This document shows, piece by piece, positions 1 through 9,974 of a stretch of 64,000 nt of DNA (position 1 is the stretch's first letter; each line of letters begins with the position of its first letter). The notes under the pieces were generated by a model. The model was not told the DNA's origin. It made no database searches and worked only from the letters and a program-made list of their open reading frames with translations. The stretch is from Gymnogyps californianus. Its lineage: Eukaryota; Chordata; Aves; Accipitriformes; Cathartidae. The translations under genes and the position numbers were made by a program. Location: positions 46,299,845-46,363,844 of the forward strand of contig NC_059471.1 in assembly GCF_018139145.2 (NCBI RefSeq). Reading direction: 5' to 3'.

Positions 1-924
1 TATGTGTTAACTATATTGCGAGATCGCTCCTTAGCCTGACAGTGCTCAAGAGCAATTTGCTTTGAGCCCTATAAAAACCAAAAACAACAACAACAGTAAA
101 AATCATAAAAGCTGAAGTCCTGAAGAGCCTCCAAGGTAAACTTATACAGGTTTTAACGGAAGATAAGAACAAGTGACATGGAGGCAGTGAGCGGTCTGTA
201 ATGCAGTTTACATAAATATGACAGCTACATAGAAAATCTTTGTATTACATTGGCAGTTTTGCTGTATAAATATGTATGTGATATAGAGATACATGCTTTA
301 TTATAGAATGAAAATGTGTGATATAAAACGTTGTTTAAGTGAAAAAGTGAGATTCTTCATATTAAACTGTGTTGGTTTCTATGTTCAAGGTGTCAAAGTG
401 GAGGAAAGTTGTGTTTCGCCTTCTAATATCTGCGAGCGCAGCCATTCAGGCTTCTATGGGGAAAGTTATGGAAGTTCTAGGCAGGCCCTCTGATATCAAA
501 GAAGGCAGCGGAGGATTACAAAGCATTGTTTTGCTATTATTAGAGGTGCCTTCAGGAGTTTGTTACAGACAGCATAAAAGTTCTGAACGGAGACTCGGAT
601 ATCAGTGATACTCCCTTGCTGCCTGAGTTCACTCATTCAAGGGCAAGTAAGCCTTCCTTGCTGTCTGTCTGTCTTTCCTTCCGTCTCTCTCTCTCCTTTA
701 AAAGAATTAGGTATATACCAACAGAGGTGACACTCCCCTTAAGCAAGGCTGAGATGATAGATGATAACTAATGCAACTAATCGTCCACATGGTTCCCAAC
801 ATGAGACATAATCCAGTGCTGTTTCCTCCTGCGTCATCGAATGGGGTTCATATCACCTGGCTTTCACAGCCAAAAAATTAGTTGTTCACATCTAAGCCTG
901 TCATCCAGACTCTCTTTCTGAGAG

Positions 925-1126
925 TCCGGGCAGTTGGACTAGATGATCGTTGTAGCTCCCTTCCAACTGAAATCTTCTCTTCTCTTCTCTTCTCTCTTCT
1001 CTTCTCTTCTCTTCTCTCTCTCTTCTCTTCTCTTCTCTTCTCTTCTCTTCTCTTCTCTTCTCTTCTCTTCTCTTCTCTTCTCTTCTCTCTTCTCTCTCTT
1101 CTCTTCTCTTCTCTTCTCTTCTCTTC
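925..1126 (+). repeat. CR1-like LINE 3' end with (TTCTC)n tail, copy 1
   Basis: A short piece resembling the CR1 3' terminus (the TAGATGATC...CCCTTCCAACTGAAAT context) is followed by about 155 bp of TTCTC pentamers with a few TCTC interruptions. The usual avian CR1 tail is an 8-bp ATTCTATG repeat, so a pentanucleotide tail is a variant form. Open frames read from this tract (Arg/Glu-rich or Ser/Leu-rich) are microsatellite translations, not genes. Confidence 0.7.
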
Positions 1127-2170
1127 TACTGGATTCATGGAGAGAGGCTATCACTGGCACACTAGAACACAGTCAGGCAATATCTCCAATAATACATATA
1201 TATTAATATTCTGACGGACACTGGAGTATGCAGTGATGGAAGCAATTACGGGAGAAGCAGTTAGGTTTGAGAGTGACTTTAACTGCACTTTGAAGCAACA
1301 TTTCATAGAAAGATAGGGGGAACAAAATCTTCTGTAGCAATTGCTGTAACAGTGACTACTTATTAAGGGGAAGAAATCTCATTGCTTTGAGCAGTAAAGA
1401 TTCCTAATGATGGAAACAAATATTGCAAGTGAATCACAAATGTGAGGTTAGCCAGAAGATGCATTTCAGGTCATCTTTTCCTTCAATTCTTCTTAGCCCA
1501 AAGTGTCTGCAGCTCCTTCTGTATTTTTTACTGTTTTTTCACATGCCAGTAGAGCCACAGTTCTTGTCTAAATGATTTAAATTTGTCATAAGTATATCTG
1601 CATTTTGCTGTTCTATCAGCATTTACAGTGAGGGAACTTATTCACAGGAACTATTTAGTGCAGAATCACTCCTCAGGAAAGGTGAATAGGTAAAACGATG
1701 AGGACAAATTTTATTTATATCAGTTTAACTAAGGAGTTTCTTGTGAAGACAGTACATCTGTGTTAGGGTGAGATTAGAATTAGCCCAACTAGAATCAGCC
1801 AAACAGGACACTTCATTAGATGAGTACCCCGAACACGTTGGACATATTGCCCGAGCAATCGATTGTGCAGACTACATTGGAGAAGGGTTAGAGAGTTCTT
1901 TAATCTTCTCAAAGGGAAAAAGCAAGCCATCCAGATTCGTTAATATAGTTTTTATAATTGCAAGAAAAAAGGAAGTATGATACCGGTTGCCACAAGATGT
2001 CCCAAAAATACCAATTGTTTCTGTCCTGCAGACATCTTCGGTACCGCTGGTCACCTCTATGAGGTGGGCAATGTGTCAGTCTGGTCTGGGAAGAAAGCAA
2101 AGCAAAATTTCTGACTTGTTTTTCTCACTTTTAGTGCCACTACAAAGGTATTAGATGTCCTCTGAATATA

Positions 2171-2212
2171 TTTCATTTCATTTCATTTCATTTCATTTCA
2201 TTTCATTTCATC
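2171..2212 (+). repeat. (TTTCA)n microsatellite, copy 1
   Basis: About eight perfect TTTCA pentamers. The flanks in copy 1 have lost single bases compared with copies 2 and 3 (ATCC for ATCCC, CGG for CGGG). Confidence 0.9.
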
Positions 2213-4593
2213 CAAAGGCAGCACTTCGGATAAATGTTCGTCAGTCAAGGATGCTGCTGTCACATCCTTTTGGGAAAAGTCCACACGAGAGGCCAAAATC
2301 TCTTCTTTTTAGAGAGTCTACAATCTAGAGATTTGAGCATAACGAACGTTTTTTTATCACCTTTACTTGTGTGAACAATTCCGTATTTTCATTCTGGATT
2401 GACATCAATGTGAGAAGAACATCTAGGCCACATGTTTTGGTTTGGTTCTTTTCTTCAGGAGTGAGTAAAAATATTTTCCAGGCATGCCATCAGCATTTAC
2501 GTAATTTTGCAAAGCAAGTGGACTGGGGAGAAGAGAAACCACTTGGTCAAGGTTACAGAGAATGTAAGGGGAAACTGTGGAGTTAGACCCAGACTTCCCG
2601 ATTCTCTTTCTCCCTCCCTATTAGAAGCCCTGTAGATGTATGTTTGGCTCCCTGTTTTCCTCATGGTTCCCCGTTGGAGTTTTGTCTCTTGTAATGGCAG
2701 ACCGCTAACTTTCAAGGTTTGTGAACAATATTTGGACACAGGAAATGTCACAGGAAGAGAAAATACATCTCTGCCTAGGTTTATCTTAACCCTACCTTTC
2801 TTTTCACCAGCATTCCCATGCTGCCCAGTATTTTGAAACCCTTTCAGTGTAAATTTTGGCATAGTGTTGCAGCATCTATGACACTCTCATGTGTGCTAAT
2901 AGGGAGGATTGCTGTTGTTTACCTCCTGCCTCCAATGCATTCCCAGTCCAATTGTTTTCTCTACAAGCAGGATACCGTTGCTTTTCTTGCATTAGATTTT
3001 TGCTACGAGAGAATTTTTGATGGGTTTAATTTTGTGATAAAACCATGTGCAAGCCATACCCTTCTTCCAATGAAGTGGACAACAGAGAAAGAAAAATTCG
3101 ATTATGAGACACCGCTAAAGATGTTAGGGGTGAAAGAAAGCAATAGAAGTCATGTTGTTCTATAGGTGGAGTCTGCCCATGCGCACACTGTGTACAGCCT
3201 AGCTGACTAGACATCTGCGCTGAGTTCTTTCACATTGTGCTTCCAAAAAGAGAATTGGGAGATTCTCTCGGTTAAATTAAACAAATGACCAGCTGGTCCT
3301 CTGTACAATGACCTGCAGAATAATACTACTGGTATGAATCGGTTCGTCACTTCCTTACAGCTTTCTTTTAGGGGAAAAATGTCAGAGTGTCGCCATTTCT
3401 TAAAGCACAAACAGAGGTAACAAACTCTGTGTGTATGTAGAAAAAATACCATAGGAATACTGGAACCTCGGTTCAGCCTTGAACCTCTGTCCTGGATGTG
3501 CCAGAACCCACAGAGACCACTGTCATCCTCAGTAAATGACTTCTTTTCTGTTTGTGAACTCTCTAAGCCTTCATACTCACTCATCCACTGCATTCTTTTT
3601 CTTCACAGCATGGTTTAGTGACTTATGCTTAGGCTAGTCATCTTGGGGCTGGGAGGGAGATGTTCACTGCCGATGTTGGGAATCTGAGTTGAGGTATCTG
3701 AACCAAGCTGTTTAGTTCTGACTGTAAGTGCTGTCTGTTTCTGTTCTTTGTTCTTTTTCTACATTTGGAAATTTCCTTCTCCGATACGTTACCCAAACTT
3801 ACTGTTCAAATGGATGTTCCTGCCATGCAATACATTTGCGAGAATTTTCAGAGAAATGGTGATGACAGGGGAACAAAAGCACCTACGGTGACTTTTGCTT
3901 CCCACAATATATGTCTAGCCAAGTGCATTGCTTTTGTTTAATGTGCCTATTTCAGAAGGCGTAACACGAAAAGTGAAAATGAAGACTTCCTGAACACACT
4001 TAGAAACACCTGGAAGGAGCTGTACATACCCGGGAAACAATGATGAATGATCCTTTGGGCCCCCGTTCTCATTCTGTCATAGCTGCCATTGATTTTAATG
4101 GGAGCAAGGTCTGACTGTGAGTTTTGGCTTGGCAGAGTAAGTCCTTCCCTAGGAGTCCAAACCTAGCCATTCAGCCATGTTTGAGCATTCTCCTGCTCTC
4201 CCTGCCTCTCTGCAGCTGCCACTGAAGTGTAAAGAAGGATTGTGAATGCAGAAATAGTTTTGTGGTCAGTTTTTGGTGTTGGAATGTCTCTTGACATGAA
4301 GGAAATCCTTGGCATATTATTAAAACTTCACCATTTGCAGTAAGAAATTGTTTCTGTCATTTGTACACACTTGCTGATTTCTGTTGCTATTCTTTCCTTT
4401 GCTTTACTCATGTTCCGTTTTACCCTCCATTCTTATTGCGGCTCTATCCAGGCCTGGCCATTTAAGCATAGATTTATACAGCAGTTGAGTCAAAAGCCCT
4501 TGTGTTCACTGAAGCCTCCCCGAACTTCCACAACCTAAACGATTAGTATCATAATGCCAATCCCTAATACCCAGCTATAAGGAATCCTGCAGA

Positions 4594-4747
4594 GGAATAC
4601 TACAAATGGGTGTCTACTACGATTTCACGTCAAAGCACGAGTTGCTTGTTCTCCTCTCACCCTTGTCCCTAATTCCCGTCTTTTTTTTCCCCCTGTCTTT
4701 CTCAAGGCAGGTTGAAGAGATTACTGAAGAAATGTCTCATATTGGAC
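4594..4747 (+). repeat. Segment duplicated in shortened form at 15,503-15,650
   Basis: This stretch is repeated within the same 16-kb unit at 15,503-15,650 with some substitutions and small indels. It belongs to an older internal duplication that predates the tandem array. The shortened second copy joins it directly to sequence matching 5,580-5,600. Confidence 0.8.
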
Positions 4748-5236
4748 CTGATTCTTGTATACCTTAATAGCTCATCAGACTATTCTTCCGAGGAAGACAA
4801 CACTCCGTGAAGTGAAAACCTACCGCACCCTCATGTTGTCACCCTTTTTACTCAGCTGGTAAAAATGGTCTAGAGGAGCTGCAGAGAAACGAGATCACAA
4901 CTCATTGTTTTTCCAGAACATTCACCAGCACAATATGAAATCTAAGGAACAATATATGCCATAACTGTCAAAATAACTGAACAAAGGACACTTGAGGGAG
5001 TTTAATGCATTTTTTTTCACATACCAATTTGCAACTTTCAAAAATGTACAATGTGTTTTTCAGCCACTAGGGCCAATTAGTGAGTTTCTACTGTAAGCAG
5101 CTATGTACTGAACAGAGGAGGTCAATATGATGTAATGTTGTGCTGTCACTCATCAACTAGTTGAAGGATAATCTAACCGTTCATGACATCAGTGGGACTT
5201 TGGAGGAGTGACATCCTTGAGTTAACTCACTTTTAC

Positions 5237-5422
5237 CCATTGTCTTCTGTGGTGTGATAGGACTGCTGTGGTGTTTTCCTCAAAAGGTTTTCAGAACTTG
5301 TATCATCAGAGGCATTTTGATTGTAGTAGACGGCCGTCGTGCTGTCAGTTAGAGACTCAACAGAAGCTGCGTTTCTCCAAGATGTTTCACTTTTCCTTTC
5401 AAACACTATGGGAATACACAGT
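5237..5422 (-). other. Candidate minus-strand exon (unrecognised), copy 1
   Basis: On the minus strand an open stretch of 186 nt lies between an AG acceptor (TTCCTACAG) and a GT donor (GG/GTAAAAG). It starts one base into a codon boundary and ends with two bases left, so it would be a symmetric exon. The peptide is hydrophilic and rich in Ser, Thr, Asn and Glu, including SETSWRNAASVESLTD. I do not recognise the family. No partner exon was confirmed; a protein-like minus frame at about 3,440-3,590 is the nearest possibility. It may be chance. Confidence 0.25.
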
Positions 5423-7319
5423 CTGTAGGAAGCTGAGATACTTTCCCTCAAAGGCTTAGAATCAATTTAATGTTAACAAGTTACTGTACTGACAAGTACT
5501 GGTAGAGATGACCTAAGATATCTTGCGTACATCCGTTCAGAAGCAGTCATTATATATGCTGACTCTCTTTGGATACTCCTTTCTCATTTGACATGAAAAA
5601 TGAGGCAGTGCCAGGGTGAGCTGCTGCCTTTCTAGCTTCTGTGTTTGCCATAGGAAGGGTGGACTATCAATCCAAAAGCTAATGGGGAGAGTGAAGGGCC
5701 AAAGTGAGTGAAGAAAGAGGGGCAGACAAAGCTGGAAGAAGAGACCCTTTATAGGAAAGCAAGGCAGATGACAACAGAGACTGATGGTGACAAAGGGAAA
5801 TGGCTTCTGTTCACAGAGCAGCTAGTCTTCCTGGAGGACCTCTTGATAGCTCACAAAGACCTGTCCTTTGCTTGATGCTTTTTAAATTAATCCAGTGGCA
5901 GTAACTAGTACTGCACAATGAACTAGCTGCAGTCAGGCATTTTGCTATGGGCACAACCTGTTGCTTCCAGCATGTTAATTTACCCGACACTATCTGTGAA
6001 ACTCACTCTGGTATTAAAGGGAAAGCAGGAGAAACAAGTGAAGCTGTGTATTTACTGTTTGATAACTAGTTTTCAAAAGTCTCTTCACTTCAGCAGATGA
6101 TTTATATCATTTAGAAACGTCACCTACTAATATAATTTCTTAAATAACAAGTGTTTATTAGCAATTAACAAACATGAGACGCGTCCTTTTTTCAAATGTC
6201 AAAACCTGGTTTAAATAAGTACTTTACATTGTGTTTCTTGAAGCTTGCCAAATGGAGATGGTTAGAACAAGAGAGAGGAAAAAAAAAAGGAGTCCTTTAG
6301 CCCCAATATTTGCTCTTAACTGCACAAGCTACAAAACATGTGTGGAGGATGCTCCCGCTAGGTCTCCCCTATGGGGATACAGGGGATACAAACCTCCTTG
6401 GTAGAAGAGGGAACTAAAGCTAGGGTGGGATTCGGCCCACTCTGACTTCTGTGTCTATGTTTGGACTAGGTGTCCACACAGCCGTTAGAGTGAGTGGATA
6501 TCAAGGGCTTGGCACAGTAGCCTACCCCTTGGCATCATGCGGGTGTGATCTGAGATTCTATAGGTGTCCTCTGGCTTCCAGCTGTCCCTCAGAAGGGCAA
6601 GACCGTCCCTAGGTCCTGTGTCATATCTGCTAGGCTCTAGGTGCTAGTTTCATTACAGCATCTTAAATGGCATGAAGTTGCCTGTGTGTAGGAAATCGAA
6701 CTGAGGCCCTAGTCAATACAGTCAGTTAAGTCTAAAGGTGTCCTAAAGATGTCCACTTTAGGACAGCGTGAATAACTTTTTACTCCGCTAACTATAATGG
6801 GATCTTAGCAATTTTTTACTATAAATATCTGCAATATAGCTATCTAAAGTCAGAGGAGCTGAATTCCAACCTGGATGTCTCGTGTTTGAGTGGATGGTCT
6901 CAGCATCTCTGGCTAGCTCTTGAAGACAAGCTTTTACTACTCTATCGTATGTCAAGCTGACTAGTAGTGTTCCCAGACTAGATCTCCAGGATGCAGCTGC
7001 CGTCTGCAACGGGAAAGAGCAACGTTTTATTTGCAGAGCCTCATGGAGTGGGCTATGGCTGTCCACGCGCAACTGTGACTGAAGTGCTTTTCGAACATCC
7101 AGGGAGAAATTTAAGTTCTTGGAGAGATTCTTATCAAAAACTTGGGTGCTGTCAATTTTCCTGTGTCACCAGACTGAAGAAGAACATAATTTTCAAGCAG
7201 TCGCTTACACTTACATGCCAAAACCATATTTACGTCATGCTTCAGGTGACCATTTTCTCCTGTGAATCTGGAACTTGTGTACACAAGCCTTACTGTCCCT
7301 GGTGCAGAATGGTAAGAGA

Positions 7320-8386
7320 GCATCACTGTTCGGGAGGGCTGAACAGGCTGTTCAGGAGGGCTAGGCAGGGCAGGCGAGGGGGGGAGTTGCACTGTATGCA
7401 CGGGAGAGGTTTGACTTTACAGCCCTTACCGTTCGGGATGATGTGGTCGAGAGCCTGTGGGTGAGGATTAGGGGGATGGAAAACAAAGAAGATGTCATTG
7501 CGGGTGTCTACCATCAGTCACCCAGCCAGGAGGATAGCACTGATGAGGTATTCTATAGGCAATTAGGAGAAATCTCTGGATCGGCAGCCCTTGTCCTTAT
7601 GGGAGATTTCAATTTCCCGCACATCAGCTGGGAATACCATACTGTCACGGCTGGGACAAGTACGGCTGGGAAATTCCTGAAGTTTGTTGAAGATCATTTC
7701 TTTGCACAAGCACTCAGTGAGCCAGCTAGGAAAGGTGCCCTCCTAGACTTGCTATTTGTGAATAAAGAAGGACTCGTGGGAGATGTGATGGTAGGAGGCT
7801 GTCTCGGCCACAGTGATCACAAAGAGGTGAGTTCAAAATTTTGGGTGTAATGAGAAAAAAGGTCAGCATAATTGCTACCCTAGATATCAAGAGAGCAAAC
7901 TTTAAGCTACACAGGGAGCTACTTCGCAGTGTCCCCTGGGAAGCTACTTTTGAGGACTTAGGGCTGCATGAGAGCTGGTCAGTTTTAAAGAACCACCTTC
8001 TAAAAGCACAGGAGCAGGCAATGCCATTGTGTTGAAAGCCAAGCAAGCGGGGCAGAAGACCAGCTTGGCTGAACAGGGAACTCCTCTTGGAACTCAGGCG
8101 GAAAAAGAAATTGTATGAGCTCTAGAAGCACGGCCAGGCTTCGCAGGAAGACGACAGAGCTGTGGTTCACATATGGAGGGAGAAATCTCGAAAGGCCAAA
8201 GCTCGACTGGAGTTGAAACTGGCCAGTGTTCTGTCAGATGACAAAAAAACGCTTTTTGAAGTATACTAATAGCAAGAGGAGGTCTAAGGAAAGTATCGGA
8301 CCCATACTTGATGAAGATGGTCGCCTGACAAATGGGGATGAAGACAAGAGAGAGGCATTTAATGCTTTTGTTTTGCCTCAGTCTTC
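7320..8386 (+). mobile_element. CR1 LINE ORF2 endonuclease fragment, copy 1
   Basis: Frames in this stretch translate to the apurinic-like endonuclease and following linker of CR1 ORF2. Readable segments include VESLWVRIRGMENK, the catalytic-type GDFNFPHISWEY motif, LLDLLFVNKEGLVGD and GHSDH, then the basic GRRPAWLNRELLLELRRKKK linker. The frame is broken by a seven-G run near 7,376-7,386, by a shift after FWV (about 7,850) and by stops around 8,036 and 8,118. The 5' part of ORF2 and the whole RT are missing here, so it is a dead fragment. Confidence 0.9.
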
Positions 8387-8598
8387 AGTATTAATCACAG
8401 ACCTTGGGCTACCCAACCTTATTCCAGTTATATGTGTGTGCTCCCCTATCTCACTTCTCAGCCGTTCAATACGTCCCTCTTCAGACACGTATCTTTGCAA
8501 GTATACATTGCATGAGGAGGAGGTGTTGCAATCCTGGAAACTCTTTCCTAGCCCTGCTCCTAGAGGGCTGACAGAGAGTTCTGCTCACTCTTCCCTTA

Positions 8599-8795
8599 TT
8601 TTCTTTCTCTTCCTTTCTTCCTTTCTTCCTTTCTTCCTTTCTTTTTTCTCTTTCTTTCTTGCTTGCTTTGCTTGCCTTCCTGCCTTCCTCCCTTCCTGCC
8701 TTCCTCCCTTCCTTCCCTCCCTCCCTCCCTCCTTCCCCTTCCTTCCTTCCTTCCTCTTTCCTCTCTTTCCTCTCTTTCCATCTTTCCTTTCCACA
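8599..8795 (+). repeat. Polypyrimidine (CTTT/CCTT)n tract upstream of the gene, copy 1
   Basis: About 200 bp made almost only of C and T on the plus strand, with CTTT, CTTG and CCTT/CCCT subrepeats. Open frames through it (Phe/Leu/Pro-rich, or Lys/Arg/Glu-rich on minus) are low-complexity artefacts. It separates the CR1 endonuclease fragment from the GC-rich gene block. Confidence 0.9.
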
Positions 8796-9974
8796 AAAGT
8801 CAAGGCAGGCTCACACAACAGCTTGGGGTTCAGCTTTAACTTCTCCTACTCTGCTTCCTACATTTGGAGCCAAAAGGACAACAGGTCTGGCTCGAGCAGG
8901 CAGAAGGACGCCTTTCTTCTCTCTGCCAACCGCCTAAAGCATCCCGGGAAGAGTGAGAGGTGGGCAGACGCGTTCTGCAACCCCCTGGGCTGCACTATTC
9001 TGGTCTGCTCTGCTTCTTGCAGTTTCCCCCCTCCCGTCCTTGAGACGCCGGCTTCTGCAGACAGCTGCTCACCAAGAAGGCAGCTATGCACTGCTGTTTC
9101 TAGGGCAGCTGGCAAAGCCAAACTCCTCTCCCATTTTCCATGGAGTGCCAACACCACCTTCTACCCTGGACATTAGGTGAAGAAGAACAAAGTGGCGTTA
9201 AAGAGTTGGAGTTAAGGAAACTCCGTCTCTGACTCTGTCACACGGTGCATCCTCTTTCTCCCTGCCCATAACAAGAGAGAGCCTTTCCACTGGCACCGCT
9301 GCTTTGGCTGGAGGAAACGTGCCCTTCTCACCCTCACGGCAGTGGCACCGGGAACCTGCAGAAAGAGGGTGGGACCGACGCGGCTGGCACCGGGACGGGC
9401 ACGAAGCATCCCGGGACACATGCCCACCTACTCGTGACCAAAAGCAGCTTGGCAAAGCTGCTGGCAAGCAGCGTGCAGAAAAGGCCCGGTGGGTCCTGGC
9501 GGACACCGGTTGCCCAGGAGCCAGCAAGGTGCCCTTGCCAAAGGCGAGCGGCGAGTGGTACCCGGGGCTGCACTGGGCAAAGCCTTGGCAGCAGCTGGAG
9601 GGAGGTGACCCTTCCCCTCTGCTCAGCGCTGGGAAGGCCATGCCTGCAGTGCTGTGCCCGGTCTGGGCTCCCAGGACGAGAGAGACACGGGCAGAGTGGG
9701 GAGAGCCCCCAGGGCCCCTCCCCCACCCCCGCCCCCAGGGCGACCCTTGGGCTCAGAACGGCATGTTGTGTTGACCCGGCGCTGGCCCGGCAACGGCCCA
9801 GTGCCTGCAGGACGGCGCTGTGACAAGCACGCAGCGGCGCTGGGGAGAGCCAAGCTCTTGCCCAGCAGCACTGCCCGGCACCAGGACCCCCTTGGCAGCC
9901 TTGCTCGAGCCGGCTGGCACTGTCCTGACCCCCACCATCGTGTCCCCCGCCAGGCTTCTCCTGCCCTCGGTGCG
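8796..9974 (+). other. GC-rich 5' flank of RhoGAP gene, copy 1
   Basis: No exon is firmly identified between the C/T tract and the start codon. The start-codon exon is preceded by a good acceptor (CCCCCGCCAG), so at least one 5' untranslated exon is expected in this stretch. The region carries a high density of one-base indels against copies 2 and 3. Homologous flanks are 24,993-26,172 and 41,341-42,518. Confidence 0.5.

Larger units (their letters stand above)
1..7319. other. Copy 1, unit left part: no recognised gene
   Basis: About 7.3 kb of AT-richer sequence. Apart from the CR1-like 3' end with its microsatellite, the (TTTCA)n run and one candidate minus-strand exon (separate entries), I recognise nothing. 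Short open frames exist on both strands (for example 2,818-3,165 plus and 3,207-3,593 minus), but they match no family I know. The same stretch recurs at 16,253-23,512 and 32,539-39,868. Confidence 0.6.

Noticed and set aside
878..1214. Arg/Glu-repeat and Ser/Leu/Phe-repeat open frames
   Set aside because: Translations of the (TTCTC)n microsatellite; the same applies at 15,122-15,500, 17,130-17,385, 31,431-31,785 and 33,416-33,746.
8226..9176. 316-codon open frame from the CR1 linker across the C/T tract into the gene flank (and its homologues in copies 2 and 3)
   Set aside because: It joins CR1 linker, microsatellite and GC-rich flank that have separate origins. The middle is low-complexity Phe/Leu/Pro sequence.
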